From the NCBI GenBank assembly GCA_012033595.1, contig JAAUQL010000014.1, forward strand, positions 1 through 64,000: DNA of 64,000 nucleotides, given 5' to 3'. The DNA is from Cyclobacteriaceae bacterium. GTDB taxonomy: Bacteria > Bacteroidota > Bacteroidia > Cytophagales > Cyclobacteriaceae. The notes beneath the pieces are model-generated. The model was not told the DNA's origin and did no database searches. It saw only the letters and a list, made by a program, of their open reading frames with translations. Within the stretch, counting starts at the first letter, position 1. Each line of letters begins with the position of its first letter. Made by a program: the position numbers and the translations under genes. This document shows positions 18,042 through 28,001 of the stretch, in pieces.

Positions 18042-19895
18042 TTATTTCTTTGCCCTGCTTTTTTTGTTTTCCTCAGAGGCTTTCATTGCGTTTTCTAACC
18101 TCGCCTGGAATTTCGACTTCTTCTTGTCTTTGTTTTTCAATTTGTTTTCATCAAGTATAGCCCTGATTTTGGTGTCATCAACAAACTTTCTGATAATCGC
18201 GATTTGACCAAAAGAAACCAGGTTTGATACAAAATAATAGAAGGTAAGACCGGCAGGGAAACTGTTGAGCATAAACATGAAGATCAGCGGCATAAAATAC
18301 TGTAGCGACTTCATAGGGCCCTGCATTTGTGCTGTCGACTGGCTATTGGCCCAGGTATATAATATGGTCGACAGGGTCATCAGAATGGTAAACAAGCTGA
18401 TGTGGTTTCCGTAAAAGCTGCTGATCAAGGGGATATTTACGCTCCACGAAACGATAGAATCGTAGGTGGAAAGATCCTCGGCCCACAAAAATGACTTGTG
18501 GCGCATCTCAATGGCATGCGGTATAAACTGAAACATGGCGAAGAGTATGGGCATCTGCAGCAGCATAGGAATACAACCACTAAGCGGGTTGACGCCCACC
18601 TGCTGGTAGAGTTTCATTTGCTCGCTTTGCATTTTTTGCATGTCGTCCCCATATTTCTCTTTCAGTTCGTCCAGCTCAGGTTTCAAGGCCTTGGTTTTGG
18701 CCATGGAAATATGTGACTTGTAAGTCAATGGCGTAAGTACCAGCTTGAGGATAAACACCAATATGATGATGATGATGCCGTAATTTGATATGTACTTTTC
18801 GAGAAAGTTGAAAATAGGGATGATGGCAAACTGATTGATCCATTTCACTACCGGCCAGCCGAGATATAGGTTTTCCTTGAATCCCGGAGCTACGTTTTTC
18901 AGGTTTTTCATTTTAATAGGACCGAAATAGTATTTGTTCGATCCGGCAGAAGTACTAAAATTGGCCAGCGGTATGTCGATGGAGGCCTGGCAATACTTGA
19001 TGGTGGTGGTGTCGTGCTCAGCATACTCGGCAGAAACGGTACCTGTACTTACCGGATCATTGAACACATAGCCGGTGGTAAAAAACTTCTGTTTAAAGGC
19101 GATCCAGCTTACTGCTTCGCTAAACGTCTCCACCTGCTTTTCAGATGAGCGTGCACTCAGTTCTTCCATGCTGCCGGATGTGAGCCAGTAATTTACCGTG
19201 GTGTAGTTCCTACTATATTTGATGTCCGTTTCCAGTCGCTTGAGGTGGTTGTCCCATATCATCGACACCTTTCCACCGGCTATTTCGCTGTCGAGGCCGG
19301 ATATTACAAATTTGTGACCTACCTCGTAGCTGTTGGGAGCGAGGCTATAGATGTGGCTTATAAATTTGCCATTGCCCAAAGCAGCGTTGAATTGCAAAAT
19401 TAATGTATCGCCAAGCGATTTTTTTTCAGCTGTATAGTAAAGCTGTGCAAGGTCTATATTGCCATAGCCGGTACTTATCATATATTTGATTCTGCTCGAT
19501 TGTTCATCGAGCAGGACGAGGGGCTTTTCATAGCGGTAATCTTCATATTCAGAAAGTTCCACTTTGTTCACGAGGCCGCCTTTAGATGAAAAGTAAAGCT
19601 GCATCACGTTGTTTTCGAGGCTCAGTTCCTGGTCTTTGCCAACCATAGCCGGGGTAAAAACACCATACCTGGCATTGTTGAGGTCGGCACTGTCTAAGGC
19701 CGGGCTTTGGTTTTCGCCATCCTGAAAGGTGGCTATGCTGCCATTATCTGGTGTTACCGACTGGGGATTTGCAATATTTGCGCTGTCATTGGCAATCTCC
19801 TGAGAAGGAGGGGGTGGCTCAGGTGCAAAAAAGTAAAACCATACCATGAGCAATGCGGCCATTAAAACAAATCCAATTGCCTGATTCTTATCCAT
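18042..19895 (-). CDS. yidC: Membrane protein insertase YidC
   Basis: YidC inserts and folds inner-membrane proteins, alone or with Sec. The 617-residue protein has an N-terminal membrane anchor (AIGFVLMAALLMVWFYFFAP), a large periplasmic P1 domain, and the conserved core with five-helix topology (YGIIIIILVFILKLVLTPLTYKS; LSGCIPMLLQMPILFAMF; FMPLIFMFMLNSFPAGLTFYYFVSNL). The C-terminus is long and lysine-rich, as in species where it helps bind the ribosome. It follows pyrG by 22 nt, so the two form an operon. Confidence 0.96.
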   Translation of the reverse strand: MDKNQAIGFVLMAALLMVWFYFFAPEPPPPSQEIANDSANIANPQSVTPDNGSIATFQDGENQSPALDSADLNNARYGVFTPAMVGKDQELSLENNVMQLYFSSKGGLVNKVELSEYEDYRYEKPLVLLDEQSSRIKYMISTGYGNIDLAQLYYTAEKKSLGDTLILQFNAALGNGKFISHIYSLAPNSYEVGHKFVISGLDSEIAGGKVSMIWDNHLKRLETDIKYSRNYTTVNYWLTSGSMEELSARSSEKQVETFSEAVSWIAFKQKFFTTGYVFNDPVSTGTVSAEYAEHDTTTIKYCQASIDIPLANFSTSAGSNKYYFGPIKMKNLKNVAPGFKENLYLGWPVVKWINQFAIIPIFNFLEKYISNYGIIIIILVFILKLVLTPLTYKSHISMAKTKALKPELDELKEKYGDDMQKMQSEQMKLYQQVGVNPLSGCIPMLLQMPILFAMFQFIPHAIEMRHKSFLWAEDLSTYDSIVSWSVNIPLISSFYGNHISLFTILMTLSTILYTWANSQSTAQMQGPMKSLQYFMPLIFMFMLNSFPAGLTFYYFVSNLVSFGQIAIIRKFVDDTKIRAILDENKLKNKDKKKSKFQARLENAMKASEENKKSRAKK

Positions 19896-19917
19896 TATTA
19901 TCTGATATTATCTATAA

Positions 19918-21540
19918 TTATTTTTCCTTTTTCACCTTGTACTCCATTGCAGCTTTTACAAATCCTACAAAGAGTGGGTGGGGTTCAACTACACGGCTTT
20001 TGAGTTCGGGATGAAATTGTGTGCCAATATACCAGGGGTGGTTTTTCAGTTCCATGATCTCCACCAGGCTCGAGTCCGGATTGATGCCAGCAGCCATCAT
20101 TCCTCTGGCTTCGAATTTTTCCAAATATTCGTTGTTAAATTCATAGCGGTGCCTGTGTCGTTCAGAAATTTCTTCTGATTTGTACAATTCGTAGACCTTA
20201 GTGCCGGTTTTGAGGGTGCAAGGATACGCACCTAAACGCATAGTTCCTCCCTTTTTCGTTATTTTCTTTTGTTCCTCCATCAGGTCAATGATGGGGTCTT
20301 TACACATTTGATCCATTTCTGTGGAGTGTGCATCTTTGAAACCTAGCACATTGCGGCCAAATTCGATCACCGCCACCTGCAAGCCAAGGCAGATACCAAA
20401 AAATGGTATTTTGTTTTCGCGGGCATGTTTGGCGGCTATTATTTTACCATCTATACCTCTTTCACCAAATCCCGGCGCTATCAATATGCCATCGTTTCCG
20501 GCGAGCACTTCTGCGACATTTTCCTGAACAATGTCCTCACTGGATATCCAGTTTATCGAAACCTTGCATTCGTTGGTGGCACCAGCATGAATAAAAGCCT
20601 CGGCTATGGATTTGTAAGCATCATGCAGCTCTACATATTTGCCCACCAGGGCAATGCTTATTTCCTGGGTCGGATTTTTAAGTTTGGTCAAAAAAGCTTT
20701 CCACTGGATCAATTCGGGCTCATCGCCAATAGGAATTTTAAACAATTCGAGCACCCGCTCGTCTAGTTTTTCCTTGCGCATCAGCAATGGCACATCATAT
20801 ATCGTTTTGGCATCCATAGATGAAATGACACTATTAATGGGCACGTTGCAAAATAATGCAAGTTTTTTACGGATATCGTTGTTGATGGCGCGCTCCGAAC
20901 GGCATACCAAAATATCTGGCTGAATACCCGATTCCAGCAGTTTCTTTACCGAATGCTGTGTTGGCTTGGTCTTCAGTTCACCTACAGCCTTCAGGTAGGG
21001 GATGAGTGTAAGATGAATCACGATCACGTTGTCGTGACCCAGGTCCCACTTTACCTGTCGCATGGCTTCGATAAATGGCAATGACTCGATGTCTCCCACT
21101 GAGCCGCCAATTTCTGTAATGATCACATCAAAGTCGCCATTATGGCCAAGTGCCAGAAAGTTTCTTTTTATTTCGTCGGTAATGTGCGGTATCACCTGCA
21201 CCGTTTTGCCCAGGTATTCACCTTCACGCTCTTTGGTAATAACGTTATGGTAGATTCTGCCGGTCGTCACGTTGTTTTTCTGGCTGGTGTTGGCGGCCAA
21301 AAAGCGCTCGTAGTGCCCCAGGTCAAGATCGGTTTCGGCTCCGTCTTCGGTCACATAGCATTCGCCGTGTTCGTAGGGATTGAGCGTACCCGGATCTATG
21401 TTGATGTAGGGATCAAATTTTTGGATGGTGACACTCAATCCCCGTGCCGCCAATAATTTACCCAACGAAGCTGATATGATTCCTTTTCCCAGAGAGGATG
21501 TGACACCACCGGTGACAAAAATGTACTTAACCTGACCCAT
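19918..21540 (-). CDS. pyrG: CTP synthase
   Basis: PyrG makes CTP from UTP, ATP and glutamine. The N-terminal synthetase domain starts with [16 protein letters not shown] (P-loop), with [18 protein letters not shown] shortly after. The C-terminal class I glutaminase domain has the Cys nucleophile in FFGICLGLQ and the His-Glu pair in [11 protein letters not shown]. The 540-residue length is normal. It is the first gene of the pyrG-yidC operon and diverges from cca; a TAnnTTTG element lies about 40 nt upstream. Confidence 0.97.
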   Translation of the reverse strand: MGQVKYIFVTGGVTSSLGKGIISASLGKLLAARGLSVTIQKFDPYINIDPGTLNPYEHGECYVTEDGAETDLDLGHYERFLAANTSQKNNVTTGRIYHNVITKEREGEYLGKTVQVIPHITDEIKRNFLALGHNGDFDVIITEIGGSVGDIESLPFIEAMRQVKWDLGHDNVIVIHLTLIPYLKAVGELKTKPTQHSVKKLLESGIQPDILVCRSERAINNDIRKKLALFCNVPINSVISSMDAKTIYDVPLLMRKEKLDERVLELFKIPIGDEPELIQWKAFLTKLKNPTQEISIALVGKYVELHDAYKSIAEAFIHAGATNECKVSINWISSEDIVQENVAEVLAGNDGILIAPGFGERGIDGKIIAAKHARENKIPFFGICLGLQVAVIEFGRNVLGFKDAHSTEMDQMCKDPIIDLMEEQKKITKKGGTMRLGAYPCTLKTGTKVYELYKSEEISERHRHRYEFNNEYLEKFEARGMMAAGINPDSSLVEIMELKNHPWYIGTQFHPELKSRVVEPHPLFVGFVKAAMEYKVKKEK

Positions 21541-21579
21541 AAGTCAAAAAAAAATTTATAGAGTGAAACTTATGGGATA

Positions 21580-21587
21580 CAAAGGTA
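21580..21587 (-). promoter_or_regulatory. Putative -7 promoter element of pyrG-yidC
   Basis: The minus strand reads TACCTTTG, an exact TAnnTTTG match, about 40 nt before the pyrG ATG. No -33 TTG at the expected distance was found. Confidence 0.5.
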
Positions 21588-21673
21588 TAGCATTGGCATT
21601 AATTAACTAGGTCATTATTATTTTTAGTTGAAAATTATTTTCCAACAGGGCGATCAGTCAAAATCCGGGACAT

Positions 21674-21705
21674 TTTGTAGTGTTTGAGTTTATATACTAA
21701 ATTTG
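21674..21705 (+). promoter_or_regulatory. Putative promoter of cca-TPR transcript
   Basis: TTTG at 21674-21677 is followed after 20 nt by TAAATTTG at 21698-21705, matching the Bacteroidota -33/-7 pair TTTG-N19-21-TAnnTTTG. Transcription would start near 21712, about 50 nt before the cca ATG. Confidence 0.55.
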
Positions 21706-21760
21706 AAACCTTATTTGCCCTAGTCAGGGTCTCAATGCAAGTTGGGGCTTTTTATTTTAT

Positions 21761-23174
21761 ATGGATTACTCACAAAAAATTGCTCCCTTTTCCATCCTAA
21801 AACTCATTGGCCAGGTGGCCGGTAAAACAGAGACCTATGTGGTGGGTGGCTTTGTTCGCGACCTCATCATGGGCAAAGCATCCAAAGATATCGATATAGT
21901 TTGTGTGGGCAGTGGAATTGACCTGGCCAATGCAGTTGCAAAGCGTCTGCCAGGCAAGGCACATTTGAGCGTGTTCAAAAATTTTGGAACGGCGCAACTA
22001 AAACATGGCGATCAGGAGATTGAATTTGTAGGTGCCAGGAAAAGAATCGTACCGGAGCGAATCGCGAAAACCGATCGTCGAAAACGGCACGCTCGAAGAC
22101 GACCAGCTCAGGCGCGATTTCACCATCAATGCACTGGCCATTTGCCTCAATGAAGACCGCTATGGCGCATTGATCGATCCTTTCGAAGGGCAAAAGGATA
22201 TTAAAAGAAAGATCATAAAAACACCGCAAGAGCCAGAGATCACTTTCTCAGATGATCCGCTGCGCATCATGCGTGCCTTCCGTTTTGCCGGGCAACTCAA
22301 TTTCGATATCGAAGCCGATACCTTTGCCGCAGCCCAGGCAAATGCCGACCGCCTGCACATTGTGTCGCAAGAACGCATTACCGACGAACTCAACAAACTG
22401 ATATGCTCACCCAATCCGGGTTATGGCTTCAATCTAATGTACCATGCAGGGGTTTTGGAAAAGGTATTTCCGGAACTGGCCCGGCTCCAAGGCGTAAAAA
22501 CCATCGAAGGCAAAGGTCACAAAGACAATTTCTTTCATACGCTCAAGGTTCTGGAAAATGTGGCCGGTGTTTCCAATGACTTGTGGCTCAGGTGGGCGGC
22601 AATATTGCACGATATCGCCAAGCCTAAAACCCAGCGATTTGATGCCAAAGCCGGGTGGACCTTTCATGGACACGAAGACCTTGGCGCTAAAATGGTACCT
22701 CAGATATTCAGAAAATTGAAATTGCCGCTGAACGAAAAAATGAAATTTGTTCAAAAGCTTGTAAAGCTCCACCTTAGGCCCATTGCCCTTGCCAGCGATG
22801 TGATCACTGATTCGGCCTTGCGCAGACTGCTTTTGGAGGCAGGCGACGACCTTGACGAACTCATGACACTGTGCCGGGCAGATATCACCTCTAAAAACAA
22901 CATAAAAGTAGCGCGGTACCTGGGAAACTTCGACAAAGTCGAACAAAAGCTCAAGGAAATAGAAGAGCGAGACCACATGCGCAACTTTCAACCGCCGGTT
23001 ACCGGTGAAATGATCATGGACTATTTTCAGATACCTCCCTCTAAAGCGGTGGGTGAAATAAAAGAAGAAATAAAAGAGGCTATATTAGAAGGCAAAATTG
23101 GCAACGATTTTGAGCAAGCCTTTGCGCTGATGAAGGACATCGGCAAAAGAAAAAAGATAAAAAAACCAGTATAA
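21761..23174 (+). CDS. cca: CCA tRNA nucleotidyltransferase / polyA polymerase family with HD domain (frameshifted)
   Basis: The enzyme adds or repairs the CCA end of tRNAs. The nucleotidyltransferase head has VVGGFVRDLIMGKASKDIDIV with the catalytic Asp pair, then the RRDFTINALAICL block, and the C-terminal HD hydrolase domain has LHDIAKPKT and HGHEDLGAK. The frame breaks at the A-run 22040-22043: removing one A joins FVGARK to ESYRSESRKPIVENGTLEDD without loss. The corrected length is about 470 residues. CCA addition is needed here because the tRNA-Leu in this window does not encode its CCA. It is followed 11 nt later by a TPR protein gene. Confidence 0.93.
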
Positions 23175-23185
23175 ATTTTTTGTTT

Positions 23186-23887
23186 ATGAAAAAGTACCTA
23201 TTGAGAAAAGGAACCCTCTTCGTATTTGCATTTTTTGTGTTTAGCCTGGCACAAGCACAAAGCCAGGAAGTGAAAAAATCACAACTCTACAAACACTACC
23301 AAATGAAATATGTGTTTGGCATGAAATACAATGACAATGAGGTAGCCAAAGATGCACTCTACAGCATGATTGCCATGGATCCCAACGATGATTCGTTGAA
23401 AATGAGGCTTTGCTATTATTACTTCGATCAAAACAAATTCGTGTCCAGCCTTTTTGTTTCTGCCGATTTGCTACAGCGCTATCCGGACAATATAGATGCA
23501 CTGCGCATCAATGCCCTTTCTTATGAAAATATGGGGGTGCGCGATAAGGCCGCCGATGCCTACGAATCGCTTTACCTCAAGACCAACGATGTTGGCGTGT
23601 TGTATCAACTTGCAATTTTGCAATTTGAACTCGAAAGATACAGCGAAAGCAAAACCAACCTCGATATCATCATCAAAAACCCGGAATCCAAAACGATGAA
23701 GCTCAACTTCCCTTTGGAAAATAACAGTCAACAGGAAGTGACCCTCGAAGCCGCAGCTTACAATGCCCTCGGCATGCTGGAAAACCAACAGGGAAATAAG
23801 GAAGAAGCAAAGAAAAATTTTAATAAGGCCCTTGAAATCAATCCTGAATTTTTCCTCCCCGGTCAAAATCTGAAAGAGATGAAGTAA
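23186..23887 (+). CDS. Secreted tetratricopeptide repeat protein
   Basis: A 233-residue protein with a signal peptide (LFVFAFFVFSLAQAQS); the ATG at 23186 is chosen over the TTG six bases upstream. The mature region is made of degenerate TPR units (A-x-D-A-L-Y-S-M, NIDALRINALSYENMG, AAYNALGMLENQQGNKEEAKKNFNKALEINPEF), with the last repeat clearest. TPRs are protein-binding scaffolds, so this is probably a periplasmic adaptor. It follows cca closely and is likely co-transcribed. Partner unknown. Confidence 0.75.
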   Translation: MKKYLLRKGTLFVFAFFVFSLAQAQSQEVKKSQLYKHYQMKYVFGMKYNDNEVAKDALYSMIAMDPNDDSLKMRLCYYYFDQNKFVSSLFVSADLLQRYPDNIDALRINALSYENMGVRDKAADAYESLYLKTNDVGVLYQLAILQFELERYSESKTNLDIIIKNPESKTMKLNFPLENNSQQEVTLEAAAYNALGMLENQQGNKEEAKKNFNKALEINPEFFLPGQNLKEMK

Positions 23888-24227
23888 GCAGGCCATGATG
23901 CAGGCATAAGACCAGGTGGATCTGCCAATTTTTGCATCTTGATCCTTACGCAATTTAGTGCAGACCAGGCAGCCATTGAAAAAGCTGTTTGGTCTGCAAC
24001 TTTTCTTATAACATTGGCCTGGCAGGCCTAATCCTGCACGCATTTTTTGCACCATTTTCACCCTCAATATCTACCAAGGCCATGCCTTTGCCGTGTCCGG
24101 CCTTTAAACGCATCATGCAATACCGCGTTTCGATAGTAATACTTTCATAAAAAATACTTTTACATTATTTAACAATAGTAATAAAACCTTTTCTGCGAAT
24201 GTTGGTTCTTATTTCAATTTCGCAACT
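23888..24227. other. Intergenic region with one terminator
   Basis: This 340-nt gap separates the cca-TPR transcript from the export operon. It contains the hairpin at 23960-24005 (listed separately) and an AT-rich stretch from about 24130 that should hold the promoter or operator of the TetR-type gene. I could not find a clear TAnnTTTG element or an obvious operator palindrome. Confidence 0.5.
23960..24005 (+). terminator. Intrinsic terminator after the TPR gene
   Basis: A 15-bp stem with two G-T wobble pairs (TGCAGACCAGGCAGC pairing with GCTGTTTGGTCTGCA) and a 10-nt loop, followed by ACTTTTCTT. It is about 70 nt after the TPR gene stop. Confidence 0.7.
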
Positions 24228-24917
24228 ATGCAGGATTTACTAAGGAACATTCAAATACGGGTGAACGAGCACATTTACCTGAAAGATCCCGAATCGTCGG
24301 AAATAGGGCGCAAGATGCTAAACGAAAGCATTGGCATGATCCACGAGCTGGGCATCGAAGCATTTACCTTCAAAAAGTTGGCAACCGCCCTGGGAACTAC
24401 GGAAAGCACCATTTACCGGTATTTTGAAAACAAGCACAACTTGCTAGTATATCTGTTGGCCTGGTATTGGGGGTGGCTCGAATACGAGATCGTGCTCATT
24501 ACCATGAATATAGAAGACCCCGCGGAGCGCTTGCAAAAAACCATTGAATCCATCAGCGATCCGCTCAAAGGACAATTGCGTCATGACCTGATCGACCTGA
24601 AGCTTCTTTATGAAATCGTGATTGCCGAATCGCCCAAGTCATTTCTGACCAAGGAGGTAGATGTGGAAAACGAGATTGGTTTTTTTGTGAACTACAAAAG
24701 AATTTGCGAGCGGATAGTCAAAAATATAGAAGAAATTGATTCCTCGTATCCTTTTGCTCGTACATTGGCACTTACTATTGTGCAATGTGCAAATCAACAC
24801 CGGTTTTTTGCCATGCATTTTCCAAATCTCACAGAAATATCGCCGCAAGGTACCGGCACCGGTACGGCCGTGTTCCTCACCGATTTGGTTTTGAAATCCT
24901 TACAAAATAATAAATAG
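24228..24917 (+). CDS. TetR/AcrR family transcriptional regulator
   Basis: A 229-residue regulator whose N-terminal helix-turn-helix (AFTFKKLATALGTTESTIYRYFENKHNLL, about residues 45-73) is the TetR/AcrR signature; the C-terminal helical part would bind a ligand and dimerise. It starts at an ATG and is separated from the next gene by 3 nt, so it is the first gene of the TetR-ABC-HlyD-TolC operon and most likely controls the pump genes, and itself, in response to an unknown compound. Its C-terminal half does not match a ligand class I recognise. Confidence 0.88.
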   Translation: MQDLLRNIQIRVNEHIYLKDPESSEIGRKMLNESIGMIHELGIEAFTFKKLATALGTTESTIYRYFENKHNLLVYLLAWYWGWLEYEIVLITMNIEDPAERLQKTIESISDPLKGQLRHDLIDLKLLYEIVIAESPKSFLTKEVDVENEIGFFVNYKRICERIVKNIEEIDSSYPFARTLALTIVQCANQHRFFAMHFPNLTEISPQGTGTGTAVFLTDLVLKSLQNNK

Positions 24918-24920
24918 CAT

Positions 24921-26642
24921 ATGGAGGGTAAATTGAATCCAATAAGTCGGTTTTTCAGATTGCTGAAACCTGACCGCAAAGATGTGATGTATGTCTATTT
25001 GTACGCTATTTTTGGCGGGCTCATCACGCTTTCTCTCCCGCTGGGTATTCAGGCTATTTTCAATCTTATCACCGGTGGGCAGATTTCTACTTCATGGATC
25101 GTGTTGGTGATTATCGTCATACTCGGTATAGCCATGACGGGCTTGCTACAGATTTTTCAACTCACCATCACCGAGCGTTTACAGCAGCGTATTTTCACGC
25201 GGGCTTCATTTGAATTTGCCTATCGCATACCGCGTATCCGTTTCGAATCTATCTACCGTCACTATGTACCTGAATTGGTCAACCGTTTTTTCGATACGGT
25301 ATCTGTTCAAAAAGGACTGTCAAAAATCCTGATCGACTTTTCCTCAGCTACCTTGCAGGTGTTGTTTGGCCTTATCCTGCTTTCTTTTTATCACCCCTTT
25401 TTTATACTGTTTGGATTGGGGCTCATATTCATTGTTTACCTTATTTTCAGGCTATCGGGTCCGCAAGGTCTGGCTTCCTCACTCAAAGAGTCAAAGTATA
25501 AATATGAAGTAGCCCACTGGCTCGAGGAAATTGGGCACAACATGGGTTCTTTCAAACTGGCCGGTAATTCTAACCTGCCCATACATCGTACCGACGGTTT
25601 GGTCTCCAACTATCTCGATGCCCGCAAAAAGCATTTTAGTGTATTGGTGAAGCAGTATGTGAATTTCGTCACGTTCAAACTGATCGTTTCGGCTGGCTTG
25701 CTGATTATGGGTAGCCTGTTGGTCATAGACCAGCAGATCAACCTGGGTCAGTTTGTTGCGGCAGAGATAGTGATATTGCTTATCATCAATTCGGTCGAAA
25801 AACTCATACTGAGCATGGAAACCATCTACGATGTGCTCACCGCCCTCGAAAAAATCGGCGTGGTTACCGATCTGCCGCTAGAAGACTATGAGGGGGTGAA
25901 ATTTGATGACCTGCAACCTGGGGCAGGGGTGGCCATCGATATCAAAAATCTTTCATTTAAATACCCGGACAGTAAGCATCCCGTGTTGCGCGACATCAGT
26001 CTGAGTATAGCGGCGGGAGAACGCATTTGCATATCGGGCTACAGCGGCTCTGGCAAATCGACCATAATGCAACTGATTGCCGGTCTTTATATGGATTTTG
26101 AAGGCAATATAAATTACAATAATATTCCGGTCGGAAACCTGAACCTTGAAAGTCTTCGAAGTTTTATAGGCGACAGCCTGCACGAGGAAAAATTGTTTAA
26201 GGGGACGCTTTTCGAAAACATATCCCTCGGACGTCCAGGGGTCACCTTGCAGTCGGCCATTCATGCAGCAGAAAAGGTTTTTTTGACAAGCTTTGTGCAA
26301 AATCTCAAGGAAGGCTTCAATACCCAAATAGATCCTGAAGGCAAAAACCTTCCAAGCAGTATAGTTACTAAAATCATCCTGGCAAGGAGTATTGCCTTTA
26401 AGGCAAGGTTGCTGTTGATCACCGATCATATGGGCATGCTCGATCCGAAGGAGCGACGTCAAATAATGGATTTTCTGGTCGATCCCTCACAGGAATGGAC
26501 ACTCATCATCATTTCAAATCAGCCGGAAATAGCTTCTAAATGCGACAGGGTGGTATTTATGGAGCAAGGAAATATACGCTACGATCAACCATTTGAAGAA
26601 CTGCCGCGTCATACCCTATTTCATGAAGACCTCAATGCATAA
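24921..26642 (+). CDS. ABC exporter (membrane-ATPase fusion) with degenerate ATPase motifs
   Basis: A 573-residue half-transporter with an N-terminal six-helix exporter domain (about residues 15-320, no C39 peptidase domain) and a C-terminal nucleotide-binding domain. Walker A is intact (GYSGSGKST, residues 373-381) and so is the Walker B Asp502, but other catalytic elements are lost: the Q-loop Gln is His421, the signature LSGGQ reads LPSSI (477-481), the catalytic Glu after Walker B is His503, and the switch His is Asn533. The D-loop Asp is kept (MLD). The frame is intact and the membrane half looks normal, so this is not simple decay. The neighbours are an HlyD-type adaptor and a TolC-type channel. 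It may act with an intact partner encoded elsewhere, or move its substrate by an altered mechanism. Cargo unknown. Confidence 0.82.
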   Translation: MEGKLNPISRFFRLLKPDRKDVMYVYLYAIFGGLITLSLPLGIQAIFNLITGGQISTSWIVLVIIVILGIAMTGLLQIFQLTITERLQQRIFTRASFEFAYRIPRIRFESIYRHYVPELVNRFFDTVSVQKGLSKILIDFSSATLQVLFGLILLSFYHPFFILFGLGLIFIVYLIFRLSGPQGLASSLKESKYKYEVAHWLEEIGHNMGSFKLAGNSNLPIHRTDGLVSNYLDARKKHFSVLVKQYVNFVTFKLIVSAGLLIMGSLLVIDQQINLGQFVAAEIVILLIINSVEKLILSMETIYDVLTALEKIGVVTDLPLEDYEGVKFDDLQPGAGVAIDIKNLSFKYPDSKHPVLRDISLSIAAGERICISGYSGSGKSTIMQLIAGLYMDFEGNINYNNIPVGNLNLESLRSFIGDSLHEEKLFKGTLFENISLGRPGVTLQSAIHAAEKVFLTSFVQNLKEGFNTQIDPEGKNLPSSIVTKIILARSIAFKARLLLITDHMGMLDPKERRQIMDFLVDPSQEWTLIIISNQPEIASKCDRVVFMEQGNIRYDQPFEELPRHTLFHEDLNA

Positions 26643-26645
26643 GCA

Positions 26646-28001
26646 ATGTTGAATATTTCTCCCAACAGTATTTCAGGTAAATTTGACATCAGCCAGTATG
26701 GCTCGTTCAAGAAGGTGGCCGCCAAGCCCTATAACAGGAATTTCGCGAAAATGCTCATCGGGCTTATGTTGCTGATCATCATCATGATGTTTGTGCCCTG
26801 GACACAAAACATTAGCGGCTATGGCTATGTGACTTCGCTCCGGCCAGATCAAAGACCCCAAACGGTTCATTCGGTGATCGGTGGGCGCATCGAATCCTGG
26901 TACGTGCAAGAGGGCGATTTCGTGCATCGTGGCGATACCATTCTCTATGTTTCCGAAATTAAAGATGCCTATTTCGATCCTCAGTTGCTTGAGCGGGCCG
27001 GGCAACAAATCAAAGCTAAGGAATTGAGCCAACGCTCGTATCAGGAAAAAGTGAAAGCACTGGACAAACAGGTGAGCGCTTTGGAAGAAATGAAAGCACT
27101 AAAACTGGAGCAAGCCAGAAACAAACTGCTGCAAGCCCGTCTGAAAGTAACCGCCGACAGCATAGAATATGTGGCTGCCAACACCAATTTCAGCATTGCT
27201 GACCGGCAATTGACGCGCATGGTGCAACTCTACGAAGAAGGCCTCAAATCGCTCACCGATTTGGAAAGCCGGACATTAAAGCTGCAGGAAAACCAAGCCA
27301 AGCTCATCGCCTATGAGAGCAAATGGCTCAGCAGTCGAAACGAACTCATCAATGCCAGGCTCGAAATATCAACCATTGAAAATGACTTTAGAGACAAGCT
27401 GGCCAAGGCCAACTCTGATCGCTATTCGGCTCTTTCGGGTCAGTATGATTCGGAGGCTGAGGTCACCAAGTTAGAAAATCAGTATGCCAACTATTCCGTA
27501 CGGCAGGGGATGTACTTTATCACAGCGCCCCAGGATGGCTACATAACCCAGGCCATACAGGCGGGAATTGGCGAATCGATTAAAGAGGGCACGCCCATCG
27601 TGAGCATTATGCCGGCCAGGTATGATCTGGCAGTAGAAATGTACATAGAGCCTATGGATCTGCCGCTGATCAACAAAGGCCAGGAGGTGAGGTTCACCTT
27701 CGATGGTTGGCCGGCCATTGTGTTTTCGGGTTGGCCCAATACTTCTTATGGCACCTTTGGCGGTATAGTGGTAGCAATCGACAATTTTACCAATAGCAAT
27801 GGCCAGTATCGCATGCTGGTAGCTGCCGATAGCACAGATACACCCTGGCCCGAGGCGCTACGAATTGGTTCTGGTGCTTTTGGACAGGCTCTGCTCAACG
27901 ATGTGCCGATAGGTTACGAACTATGGCGTCAGATTAATGGCTTTCCGCCAGATTACTACAAAGTTGAAAATGGTGTGGATTCAAAAAGTAAAAAAGAATG
28001 A
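26646..28001 (+). CDS. HlyD-type membrane fusion (periplasmic adaptor) protein
   Basis: A 451-residue adaptor with one N-terminal membrane segment (MLIGLMLLIIIMMFVPW), then a biotinyl-lipoyl-like half (GGRIESWYVQEGDFVHRGD), a long alpha-helical hairpin rich in Leu, Lys, Glu and Gln (about residues 110-275) and the second lipoyl half (FITAPQDGYITQAIQAGIGESIKEG). The C-terminal beta-barrel-like part is extended. It links an inner-membrane exporter to an outer-membrane channel. It begins 3 nt after the ABC gene stop, and its own stop overlaps the TolC gene start in an ATGA junction, so the three are translated together. Confidence 0.88.
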   Translation: MLNISPNSISGKFDISQYGSFKKVAAKPYNRNFAKMLIGLMLLIIIMMFVPWTQNISGYGYVTSLRPDQRPQTVHSVIGGRIESWYVQEGDFVHRGDTILYVSEIKDAYFDPQLLERAGQQIKAKELSQRSYQEKVKALDKQVSALEEMKALKLEQARNKLLQARLKVTADSIEYVAANTNFSIADRQLTRMVQLYEEGLKSLTDLESRTLKLQENQAKLIAYESKWLSSRNELINARLEISTIENDFRDKLAKANSDRYSALSGQYDSEAEVTKLENQYANYSVRQGMYFITAPQDGYITQAIQAGIGESIKEGTPIVSIMPARYDLAVEMYIEPMDLPLINKGQEVRFTFDGWPAIVFSGWPNTSYGTFGGIVVAIDNFTNSNGQYRMLVAADSTDTPWPEALRIGSGAFGQALLNDVPIGYELWRQINGFPPDYYKVENGVDSKSKKE

